From DATKMK01 sp035541895 (lineage in GTDB: Bacteria > Desulfobacterota > Binatia > HRBIN30 > JACQVA1), in NCBI GenBank assembly GCA_035541895.1, contig DATKMK010000089.1, positions 1-31,111 of the forward strand: a stretch of 31,111 nucleotides of DNA. Direction: 5' to 3'. The notes under the pieces were generated by a model. It was not told where the DNA came from, did no database searches, and saw nothing but the letters and a program-made list of their open reading frames with translations. Numbering within the stretch: position 1 is the stretch's first letter; the number at the start of each line of letters is the position of its first letter. Position numbers and translations under genes: made by a program. Shown here piece by piece: positions 24,560 through 31,111 of this stretch.

Positions 24560-25401
24560 CACTCAGCCTCCAATTCGCCGCTGAATACTTCGGTCGCCGG
24601 GCCGGTCATCATCACGTGGTCGTCGGCCGCACGCCATTCGACCCCGAGATCGCCGCCGAGCAGGTGAACCGTCGCGCTGCGTTCGTGCTTGCGGTTCAAC
24701 ACGCCCGCCACCACTGCGGCGCAGGCGCCGGTGCCGCAAGCTTGGGTTTCACCCGATCCGCGCTCCCACACGCGCATTCGCACTTCGTGCGGGCCGAGCA
24801 CGTGAATGAATTCGGTATTGACCCGTTGGGGGAAGAACGGATGGTGCTCGAATTGCGGCCCAATGGTTACCAGTGGCAGCGAGGTGACTGCGTCGACGAA
24901 AACGACGCAGTGAGGATTGCCCATCGAGACGCAGGTGATGTGATAGCGTTGCCCGCCGACGTCGAGCGGCGCGTTGATCACGCGACCTTCAGCCGCGACC
25001 GGAATGCGCGGCCCGTCAAGAATGGGCGCGCCCATGTCGACCGTCACCTGATCGACGCGACCATTGTCGATGTGCAACTGCAGCTCCTTGATCCCGCAGT
25101 CGGTCTCGACCCGCATCGGATTGCGTGCGGCGAGGCCGTGTTCGTACGCATACTTGGCGACGCAGCGGATGCCGTTGCCGCACATTTGTCCGCGACTGCC
25201 GTCGGCGTTGTACATCTCCATGCGGCAGTCGGCGACCGACGATGGGCAAATCAAGATCAGCCCGTCGGAGCCGATGCCGGTGTGGCGCGGACTGACCCGG
25301 CGGGCGAGCGCCGCCGGCTCGTCGATCCGGTGCGTGACGGCGTCGACGTAGACATAGTCATTGCCAATTCCGTGCATCTTGGTGAAGCGCACGCGTCTCA
25401 T
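24559..25401 (-). CDS. dapF: Diaminopimelate epimerase DapF
   Basis: Converts LL- to meso-diaminopimelate for peptidoglycan and lysine. 280 residues from ATG 25401 (MRRVRFTKMHGIGNDY). Two catalytic cysteines are present, Cys74 in MCGNGIRC and Cys222 in ACGTGACA, in the two pseudo-symmetric halves. GSDGLILICPS and YNADGS are family motifs. The upstream frame to 25440 (MPREVRRGSRASP) is not needed. The stop overlaps the dapA start. Confidence 0.97.
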   Translation of the reverse strand: MRRVRFTKMHGIGNDYVYVDAVTHRIDEPAALARRVSPRHTGIGSDGLILICPSSVADCRMEMYNADGSRGQMCGNGIRCVAKYAYEHGLAARNPMRVETDCGIKELQLHIDNGRVDQVTVDMGAPILDGPRIPVAAEGRVINAPLDVGGQRYHITCVSMGNPHCVVFVDAVTSLPLVTIGPQFEHHPFFPQRVNTEFIHVLGPHEVRMRVWERGSGETQACGTGACAAVVAGVLNRKHERSATVHLLGGDLGVEWRAADDHVMMTGPATEVFSGELEAE

Positions 25402-25443
25402 CGGTGAGGCACGACTACCACGCCGCACCTCGCGCGGCAATTT

Positions 25444-25977
25444 CTAGCGCGCTGTCGGGGTCGCCGCGTTTGCACGATCGTTTGGCGGCGGTAGCTCGCG
25501 TTGCACGATCACCGCGTTCGACGGCCCGCTGGTGTAGCCGTCGATGGTGCTGGAGATGACGCGGTAGAGATACCTGGAGCCCAGTGTGGCCGTGTGGTCG
25601 ACGTACCGAAACGTGCGGGTTTGGCGGAAGCGCTCGCGGTCGTTGACTTCGAGCGTGGTGAGCGTTGTCGCCGCCTGCCGATCGTCTGCAATCGCGCGTT
25701 CGATCGTGAACCGCCCCAGATCCATCAACGTGCTGCCATCGACGTACTGGCGCGGGCGACTCCACGTCAGCGCGACCCCGTCGGAGGTGTTGGCGGCACG
25801 CAGGTCGGTGATCGCGCGCGGTGACGCGTCTTCCGGCGGCTTCACCATCGACTTGCGTCCGCACGCGGGGAGCAAGAGCACGGTTGCCAGGATGATGCGC
25901 GTGACGGAACTCGACCTCCAGCCTGCCCCGTTGCCGGAAGTGGCAGCCGGGGAGGGAACCTGACTTCCGCTTCTCAT
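25444..25977 (-). CDS. Lipoprotein with fibronectin type III domain, in the argH-dap operon
   Basis: 177 residues. Residues 25-39 (VTRIILATVLLLPAC) form a lipoprotein signal with lipobox LPAC and Cys39 as the lipidated residue. The N-terminal n-region before it is unusually long. The mature part begins GRKSMVKPPEDASPRAITDL and has a fibronectin type III-like fold (VALTWSRPRQYVDG, RFTIERA, TFRYVDHTATLGSRYLYRV). A tail of PNDRANAATP follows. The ATG overlaps the argH stop in an ATGA pair, so translation is coupled. A short lipoprotein between argH and the dap genes recalls the LptM/YifL-type gene found next to dapF in other bacteria, but this one is larger and carries an FN3 fold; homology is not shown. 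Confidence 0.8.
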   Translation of the reverse strand: MRSGSQVPSPAATSGNGAGWRSSSVTRIILATVLLLPACGRKSMVKPPEDASPRAITDLRAANTSDGVALTWSRPRQYVDGSTLMDLGRFTIERAIADDRQAATTLTTLEVNDRERFRQTRTFRYVDHTATLGSRYLYRVISSTIDGYTSGPSNAVIVQRELPPPNDRANAATPTAR

Positions 25978-27392
25978 CTTCGCCGCGCCAACTTCCGCCG
26001 CACATTCTGCGGTGCCGTACCGCCGGGCGCACGGCGTCTTCCGATCGCCGCCTCCAGCGTGAGCCAGCGGCGCACGTCGGCGCTGAACTTCGGCGAGAAG
26101 TGGCGCAGTTCGGTAAGCGAGAGCTGATCGAGCGTGCGGCCGGTAGCGAGACACTCGCGCACGACCGCGCCCACGACCCCGTGCGCGTCGCGGAACGGGA
26201 CGCCCTTGGTCACGAGGTAGTCGGCCAACTCGGTGGCGAGCGTGAACCCCGCCAGCGCCGCGGCTCGCATGCGCTCGGTGTTCACGCGGAGTCGCGGCAC
26301 CATGGCCGCCAACACTTCGAGGCTGGCGCGAATCGTGTCGTAGCTGTCGAAGACGATCGCCTTGTCTTCCTGCAGATCGCGATTGTACGCCAGCGGCAAG
26401 CCCTTCAGCACCGTCAGCAACGCCGTCAGATTGCCGTACAACCGTCCGGTCTTACCGCGAATCAATTCGGCCACGTCGGGATTTTTCTTCTGCGGCATCA
26501 TCGAGCTGCCGGTAGCGAAGCTGTCGGGCAAGTCGATGAAGTGAAATTCCTGCGACGACCACAGCACGATTTCTTCGGCGAAGCGGCTGAGATGCATGCC
26601 GAGCAGCGCCGCGGCGCTGAGGAACTCAACGGCGAAGTCGCGATCACTGACCGCGTCGAGGCTGTTCGCGCTCACGCGCCGGAAGCCGAGCTGTTTGGCG
26701 ACGTACGCGCGGTCGATTGGGAATGTCGTGCCGGCGAGCGCCCCGGAGCCGAGCGGCAGCACGTCGGCATGCTCGGGGCACGCGGTGAAGCGTTCGCGAT
26801 CGCGTTGCAGCATCTCGATGTACGCGAGCAGATGGTGAGCGAACAACACCGGCTGCGCCGGCTGCAGATGGGTGTAGCCGGGCATGATGGCGTCGGCGTG
26901 ACGACGTGCGAGGTCGATCAGCGCGGCCTGCAGCTCTGCCAACTGCGTATCGACGATCGTGGCGGCCTCTTTGAGATAGAGCCGAAAGTCGGTGGCGACT
27001 TGATCGTTGCGGCTGCGCGCGGTGTGCAGCTTGCCGCCGATCGCGCCGAGCTTCTCGATCAACCGCCGCTCGATCGCCATGTGAATGTCTTCGTCGGTCG
27101 GCGCGAACCGGAAGCGGCCGCGATCGAGTTCGCGCTCGATTTCCTGCAGCGCGCGAATGATACGGCGCGCATCGCCGGTCGGAATGATCCGCTGGCGTGC
27201 CAGCATCCGACAGTGCGCGATGCTGCCGGCGATGTCCTGCGGGTACAGCCGCCGGTCGACGGCGAGCGAGGTCGTGAAGGCGTCAACCAGTGGATGTGTC
27301 GACTCGCTCATGCGCCCCGCCCAGGCTTTGTGACCGGTCGACGGCGTGCGCCGGCCAGCTCCCGCATGTCCAGTGGTCACCCGCCGCGCCAT
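25974..27392 (-). CDS. argH: Argininosuccinate lyase ArgH
   Basis: Splits argininosuccinate into arginine and fumarate. 472 residues. The N-terminal motif KAWAGRMSESTHPLVDAFTT corresponds to the conserved WGGRF start of the family, so an upstream ATG at 27392 is favoured over the internal ATG at 27311. TARSRNDQVATDFRLYLK, MPGYTHLQPAQPV and the fumarase/lyase signature GSSMMPQKKNPD (near residue 300) are all intact. It is the first gene of the coupled operon. No argG or argJ neighbours are in view, so its arginine pathway must be spread over the genome. Confidence 0.96.
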   Translation of the reverse strand: MARRVTTGHAGAGRRTPSTGHKAWAGRMSESTHPLVDAFTTSLAVDRRLYPQDIAGSIAHCRMLARQRIIPTGDARRIIRALQEIERELDRGRFRFAPTDEDIHMAIERRLIEKLGAIGGKLHTARSRNDQVATDFRLYLKEAATIVDTQLAELQAALIDLARRHADAIMPGYTHLQPAQPVLFAHHLLAYIEMLQRDRERFTACPEHADVLPLGSGALAGTTFPIDRAYVAKQLGFRRVSANSLDAVSDRDFAVEFLSAAALLGMHLSRFAEEIVLWSSQEFHFIDLPDSFATGSSMMPQKKNPDVAELIRGKTGRLYGNLTALLTVLKGLPLAYNRDLQEDKAIVFDSYDTIRASLEVLAAMVPRLRVNTERMRAAALAGFTLATELADYLVTKGVPFRDAHGVVGAVVRECLATGRTLDQLSLTELRHFSPKFSADVRRWLTLEAAIGRRRAPGGTAPQNVRRKLARRR

Positions 27393-27651
27393 GGGCGCGG
27401 ACCTTAGCGGAAAGCGGTGGTGAAGGAAATTCGAATGCGTTGTCCTGTATTCCGGACAGGATCAGTAAACCTCGTCGACCCTACTGGACAGTTCGAGCAT
27501 GCCGGAGGTTCCGCGGAAGGTGGTGACACTCCTGATGATGTGGGCGCGCTGATTGCACGGGGCCTCCTTCAACGAAGCTGGTCGACACTGAGCGCATTGC
27601 CGATTGGCACTTCGCATGAAGGCCATCGCAGCTCGCGCAAGAGGGGGAACG
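27393..27651. promoter_or_regulatory. Divergent region between argH and the 797-residue lipoprotein
   Basis: Must hold promoters for both genes. A 19-bp dyad, TCCTGT-7 nt-ACAGGA (27443-27461), is the clearest symmetric element and could be an operator or hairpin. A sequence CGCATTGCCGATTGGCAC at 27593-27610 resembles one at 12675-12692. No convincing -35/-10 pair was found. Confidence 0.35.
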
Positions 27652-30045
27652 ATGAACGGAAAATGGTTGTCGCGACGTGCGAAGCTCACTGGGCTGCTGA
27701 CGCTCGGGGGTGCGCTCGTGCTCGGTGCATGCTCGCGCGCGCCACATTGGATTTCCGAGACCGGGAAGCCGCTCGACGCGATGGCCGAACGCTTGGAGGA
27801 ATACGGCACGATCACGATGTCGGCACCGATGCTCTCAAAGCCTGATGCCGCGTTTGGTTTCGATCTCAATCGCGACGTGAACGACTATTTCAAAGAGGCG
27901 AAGAGCGAGGTCCAGGGCGGCGCGGCGTCGCTGGAGCAAGTGATTCAAAGTTTCTCGCTCAGCGCGGCCGTTCAAGCCGACCCGACGCAGATGGCGGCGT
28001 ATGGCGAGAAGGTGCGGCAATACTATCAACAGGCCTCGCGGCAGCAGATGCAACAGAATCTCGTTGATTCCGCCGCCGAGAGCGAGTTTCGCGCCGCCGT
28101 GCAGGCGGCCCAAGCCGAAAAAGATCCACAGGTGCGCGATCAAAAACTGGCCGACGCACGCACCAAGCTGGCCGCCAGCCTGGCGCCACAAGCGACTCCC
28201 CCGCCTTTCCCAGTCGCCAGCGACGTCGGCGCGGCCCCGACCCCAGCCACCTCGGCGACGCCGGCTAGCGGCCGCAGCGGTCTGCTCGACAGCGGCGCGT
28301 TCAAAGCCGCCGGGGCTCTCTTGCCCGCGAACTTCAGTCCCACGCTCTCAAACCGAACGGCGTTGGTCACCGCCGCTGGCGACAAAGCGGTTGAGGCGAT
28401 CTTCCGCGTGCTCGGCAATCCCGGCGACGCGCAGAGATTCAAAGGGAAGATCGTAACCTTCGGGGCGGCGGCAGTGTCGGTCGATCCCGGTTGGCGAACC
28501 CGCAAAGACTTCGCCGCCGACCTCACCGTCCGCCTCGGCTACCAGTACGAAAAGGCACGCCCCGAAGTTGTTGAGGCGCTCATCCATGACAAGAATTTGG
28601 ACGCTGCCCTCCGTGCTCGTATCGCTCAAGAGCATCACCTCGCACTGCCGGATGACGCTAGTGCTTCGCGCGCCGTCTATCCACAAACCATCCCCAGCGG
28701 GTGGGGATGCGAGGTGTGGCAAGAGAAGAAATCAAAGCAAGGGTACCGGGAAGAGCAGGCGGATACATGCGACTTCGGGTCCGCGCGAAACCCCGTGACG
28801 GCTGCGGTTTCACCGATGACCGAGACCCAAACTCTCGATCTCGCCAGTTCCTCGCGACGCATCGATGAGGTTTCGATTGCGCTTTCCTTTGCGCTGCGCT
28901 CCGCCGGCTACGGTGCTCAAGCAGACGCGTTCGAGGATTTCGTCAAGTCACGCCAATCGGATGCGCGTACTCGCACCGCGGCGGTCCCCGCAAACTCGTA
29001 CAGCGCAAGTGGGGGTGTATTTGGCTATCAGGTCGGGCCGATCCTGCGCGCCATCGATGATGCGGGCAGCGGAGACCTCAAGTCTGCCAATGTTCTCGAT
29101 CGGCAGTCTTTCCCCGTGTTGATCATTCTGGGACTCGATGCAAGCGACATTCGTCCACGTTTGCATTGGTGTAGTGAAGCGACGTGTTCAACTGACGGTG
29201 TCGGGGCGGGGAGCTCATCCGGCTCAGAGTATCGCGCTGAAGGTGCTCCAGAAGAGAGACAGTGGATCGAGGTCTACGAGCCGGTCATTACCTTCAATCA
29301 AATTGCTCGTTGGGTGCCGCTCAAAAGTCACTGGTACTACTTCGGTAGGACATTCAGGCCGCGCTGGTCCGAGGAAGAGCGACTTCAACTCTCATATGAG
29401 CTGAATCTCGCCCCTGATCCGGAGATGTCTGGCGAGGCGATTCGTCCCACCCTCAAACTCGCCAAAGTGCGCACCGAAATGCTCAAGCACTTCGCGTTAG
29501 GCTCCTTCCTCAATCTGACACTGCCGGTCGAATATCTCGTTCCCGACGGGGTTCCCAAGATGCCGAAGCTTGCGGAGGTCGTTCCGGATCGCGTGACGTT
29601 GGTCAAAACTGGCGACGCGGTTGGCGCCGCGAAAGTCTCTGTCGCAATCGTTGGCGACCAGTTGGATCAGGTGGCGTTGAATAAGATCAGTGTCGCTACC
29701 GGCAACGCGAAACTGCAGACCGGTGCCGGGACAGCGGCACACCGTTCCGGCAACACGATCATTGTTCCGATCGAAGTGCAGGATGCAAGCACACCAGTGA
29801 TGCTCGAGCTGCCGTTTGATCCCGCCAACGCTCACGCGATCGACTCTGGCATCCGAGGCTCGCTGTACACTCGGCCGATCGTGGTCAGCGTCGTTGAGAA
29901 ATCGGCGCCGAACAAACCAGGGTCGGCGACAAGGAAGCAGGAGAAGAAGGACACCGAGAAGAAGGACACCGAGAAGAAGGACACCGCGCCTTCGCAGAAA
30001 AAGGATTCGGAGGCCGGCTCGACGAAGCAGTCATCGCAACGGTGA
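27652..30045 (+). CDS. Large lipoprotein of unknown function, Lys-rich C-terminal tail
   Basis: 797 residues. The first 27 (LTGLLTLGGALVLGAC) are a lipoprotein signal with lipobox LGAC and Cys27. Residues about 60-195 are helical with high Ala/Gln and coiled-coil character (ESEFRAAVQAAQAEKDPQVR). A Pro/Ala/Ser linker follows (ATPPPFPVASDVGAAPTPAT). The middle part contains repeated cysteines (WGCEVW, ADTCDF, HWCSEATC). The last quarter is beta-rich, ending in three EKKDT repeats and a Lys/Ser tail. GAGGGGG lies 5-11 nt before the ATG. I recognise no family. The papain-like peptidase gene starts 52 bp downstream in the same direction, so they are probably co-expressed. Confidence 0.7.
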   Translation: MNGKWLSRRAKLTGLLTLGGALVLGACSRAPHWISETGKPLDAMAERLEEYGTITMSAPMLSKPDAAFGFDLNRDVNDYFKEAKSEVQGGAASLEQVIQSFSLSAAVQADPTQMAAYGEKVRQYYQQASRQQMQQNLVDSAAESEFRAAVQAAQAEKDPQVRDQKLADARTKLAASLAPQATPPPFPVASDVGAAPTPATSATPASGRSGLLDSGAFKAAGALLPANFSPTLSNRTALVTAAGDKAVEAIFRVLGNPGDAQRFKGKIVTFGAAAVSVDPGWRTRKDFAADLTVRLGYQYEKARPEVVEALIHDKNLDAALRARIAQEHHLALPDDASASRAVYPQTIPSGWGCEVWQEKKSKQGYREEQADTCDFGSARNPVTAAVSPMTETQTLDLASSSRRIDEVSIALSFALRSAGYGAQADAFEDFVKSRQSDARTRTAAVPANSYSASGGVFGYQVGPILRAIDDAGSGDLKSANVLDRQSFPVLIILGLDASDIRPRLHWCSEATCSTDGVGAGSSSGSEYRAEGAPEERQWIEVYEPVITFNQIARWVPLKSHWYYFGRTFRPRWSEEERLQLSYELNLAPDPEMSGEAIRPTLKLAKVRTEMLKHFALGSFLNLTLPVEYLVPDGVPKMPKLAEVVPDRVTLVKTGDAVGAAKVSVAIVGDQLDQVALNKISVATGNAKLQTGAGTAAHRSGNTIIVPIEVQDASTPVMLELPFDPANAHAIDSGIRGSLYTRPIVVSVVEKSAPNKPGSATRKQEKKDTEKKDTEKKDTAPSQKKDSEAGSTKQSSQR
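29941..29985 (+). repeat. Three tandem 15-bp repeats encoding EKKDT
   Basis: GAGAAGAAGGACACC is repeated three times without mismatch, giving EKKDTEKKDTEKKDT in the lipoprotein tail. Identical DNA copies indicate recent slippage and probable length variation between strains. Confidence 0.9.
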
Positions 30046-30097
30046 AACCTCGGGCGGCTCTATCACACGGAGCCCTTGGTAGTTCGGAGGTGAATAC

Positions 30098-31111
30098 ATG
30101 GCTGATACAGCAATCACACGTCGCACGTTAGTCCCGGTTCCGTTCGGTGCTCGAGTCGGCACGAGTAGCGGCGCCGCCGCTCATCGACCGGCGCCGGCTG
30201 GAACAGGCTCGGGACCGCTCGGCACCGGTTCCGGGGCGTTGGGGACAGGCTCGGGAGCGCTGGGCACGGGTTCCGGAGCGCTTGGCACCAAGTCGGTCGG
30301 TCTCGGCTATCATCCCGATCTTCCCGATTTCCGTGACCGTGCGTTCGGCGGCATCGACTTCGTCAAAACCGCTGCCGGGAAGCTGCTGCAAGCGACGGCG
30401 CAGTCCACTGGAAAGCAGTCGCACCTGCTCGACTCGACGCAGCCGTTGCCGGCACGTGTGCACCTCGGCGACGCGTCGCCCATGCCGCCAATCGAAGATC
30501 AAGGTCAAATGCAATCGTGCACTGCCAACGCCGCCGTTGGCATGGCCGAGTATCTGATTCTGCGCAGCGGCGAAGACCAACTCGATCTGTCCAGGATGTT
30601 CCTCTACAAGGTGACGAGGCGACTGCTCGGATGGACCGGAGACACCGGCGCCTACATTCGCACCACGCTCAAGTCGATGGTCCTCTTCGGCGTGCCGCCC
30701 GAATCGGATTGGCCCTACGATGCGCAGCTCGTCGATATCGAGCCGGAAGCCTTCCACTATGCCTACGCCGAGAACTTCAAGGCGATGAGCTACGCGCGCC
30801 TTGATGGCTCCGGCGCCCTGGCTCCCGGATTCTCGACGCGCGGCGAGCAAACTCTCGATACGCTCAAACGCACGCTCGCCGACGGCTTCCCCGCAGCCTT
30901 CGGCTTTCCGGTGTATCGCTCGATCGGTTCAATGGGCAGCAACTTCGTGATCCCCCTTCCCATCCCCGGTACCGATGTCCTGATCGGCGGGCACGCGGTT
31001 TTGGCCGTTGGGTATGACGATTCGATCCCGTGTGCGCAGCAGACCTCACCCGGTGCTCTGATCATCCGCAATTCGTGGGGCGAGACCTGGGGAGACCACG
31101 GGTACGCGTAT
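30098..31111 (+). CDS. Papain-like cysteine peptidase (C1A), 3' end outside window
   Basis: 338 residues are visible and the frame runs off the right edge. Catalytic Cys141 lies in IEDQGQMQSCTANAA (oxyanion Gln135), His299 in GGHAVLAVGYDD and Asn325 in IIRNSWGETWGDHGYAY, so the triad is complete. There is no signal peptide; residues 35-62 are a Gly-rich repeat and 63-120 may act as a short propeptide (LGYHPDLPDFRDRAF). C1A proteases of this kind occur in some secretion or effector systems and in polysaccharide-associated loci, but none is shown here. CGGAGG is 7 nt before the ATG. It follows the large lipoprotein gene closely. Confidence 0.85.
   Translation, partial: MADTAITRRTLVPVPFGARVGTSSGAAAHRPAPAGTGSGPLGTGSGALGTGSGALGTGSGALGTKSVGLGYHPDLPDFRDRAFGGIDFVKTAAGKLLQATAQSTGKQSHLLDSTQPLPARVHLGDASPMPPIEDQGQMQSCTANAAVGMAEYLILRSGEDQLDLSRMFLYKVTRRLLGWTGDTGAYIRTTLKSMVLFGVPPESDWPYDAQLVDIEPEAFHYAYAENFKAMSYARLDGSGALAPGFSTRGEQTLDTLKRTLADGFPAAFGFPVYRSIGSMGSNFVIPLPIPGTDVLIGGHAVLAVGYDDSIPCAQQTSPGALIIRNSWGETWGDHGYAY
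30200..30283 (+). repeat. Four tandem 21-bp repeats encoding GTGSGxL
   Basis: Residues 35-62 of the C1 peptidase are GTGSGPL then three GTGSGAL units, followed by a degenerate fifth (GTKSVGL). The DNA units vary at third positions, so the pattern is kept at protein level. It is a flexible linker or surface-binding segment at the N-terminus. Confidence 0.85.

Noticed and set aside
26100..27407. 435-codon plus-strand open frame
   Set aside because: It is antisense to argH, with no family or ribosome site.

Overview
The window is a dense, high-GC bacterial chromosome segment with no rRNA, tRNA, IS element, prophage or CRISPR array that I can recognise. The gene content (Ku/LigD end joining, a DapA-DapB-DapF lysine/peptidoglycan pathway, IspG, a group-1 sigma factor, many Thr/Pro-rich or Cys-rich secreted proteins, an SDR of the multifunctional beta-oxidation type) suggests a free-living Gram-negative-type soil or sediment bacterium. 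It looks most like the uncultured 'deltaproteobacterial'/Binatota-like lineages; this placement is an impression from protein style, not a computed result.

Layout. 1-3115: a two-component non-homologous end-joining locus, with ligD (minus, cut by the left edge) divergent from ku, followed by a MerR-type HTH/TPR protein. 3099-6587: a secreted subtilase with a Cys-rich C-terminal domain, divergent from a gamma-glutamyltranspeptidase-like enzyme. 7150-8157: dusB. 8161-10133 (minus): a compact bufferin-type RiPP operon made of a Cys-rich precursor (bufA), a DUF692/MNIO maturase (bufB) and a DUF2063 partner (bufC), with a strong GC hairpin between bufA and bufB. 10506-12547: rpoD and a 51-residue ORF. 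12728-16595: secreted or membrane proteins, including a thrombospondin-type-3 protein, a 56-residue membrane microprotein, and tandem paralogous secreted proteins, one carrying a long Thr/Pro stalk. 16725-18853: a Nudix hydrolase, an SDR and a low-molecular-weight phosphatase. 18807-21819 (minus): HXXEE and DUF4345 membrane proteins, DUF1643, ispG and a small conserved protein. 21876-22854 (minus): two broken genes, one with an in-frame TAG and one with two apparent frameshifts. 22851-27392 (minus): a translationally coupled argH - FN3 lipoprotein - dapF - dapA - dapB operon. 27652-31111: a large lipoprotein and a papain-like peptidase cut by the right edge.

The most notable system is the bufferin locus. 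Its precursor has a signal peptide and two copies of a CxGxNxCKGKG motif (six cysteines in all), and it sits with the two modification proteins known to go with such peptides, giving a predicted periplasmic copper-buffering metallophore. Other points of interest are the paired lipoprotein/papain-like peptidase of unknown role, the MerR-TPR protein behind ku, the stalked/unstalked paralogue pair, and the two disrupted genes next to the dap operon, which may be real decay or sequencing error.
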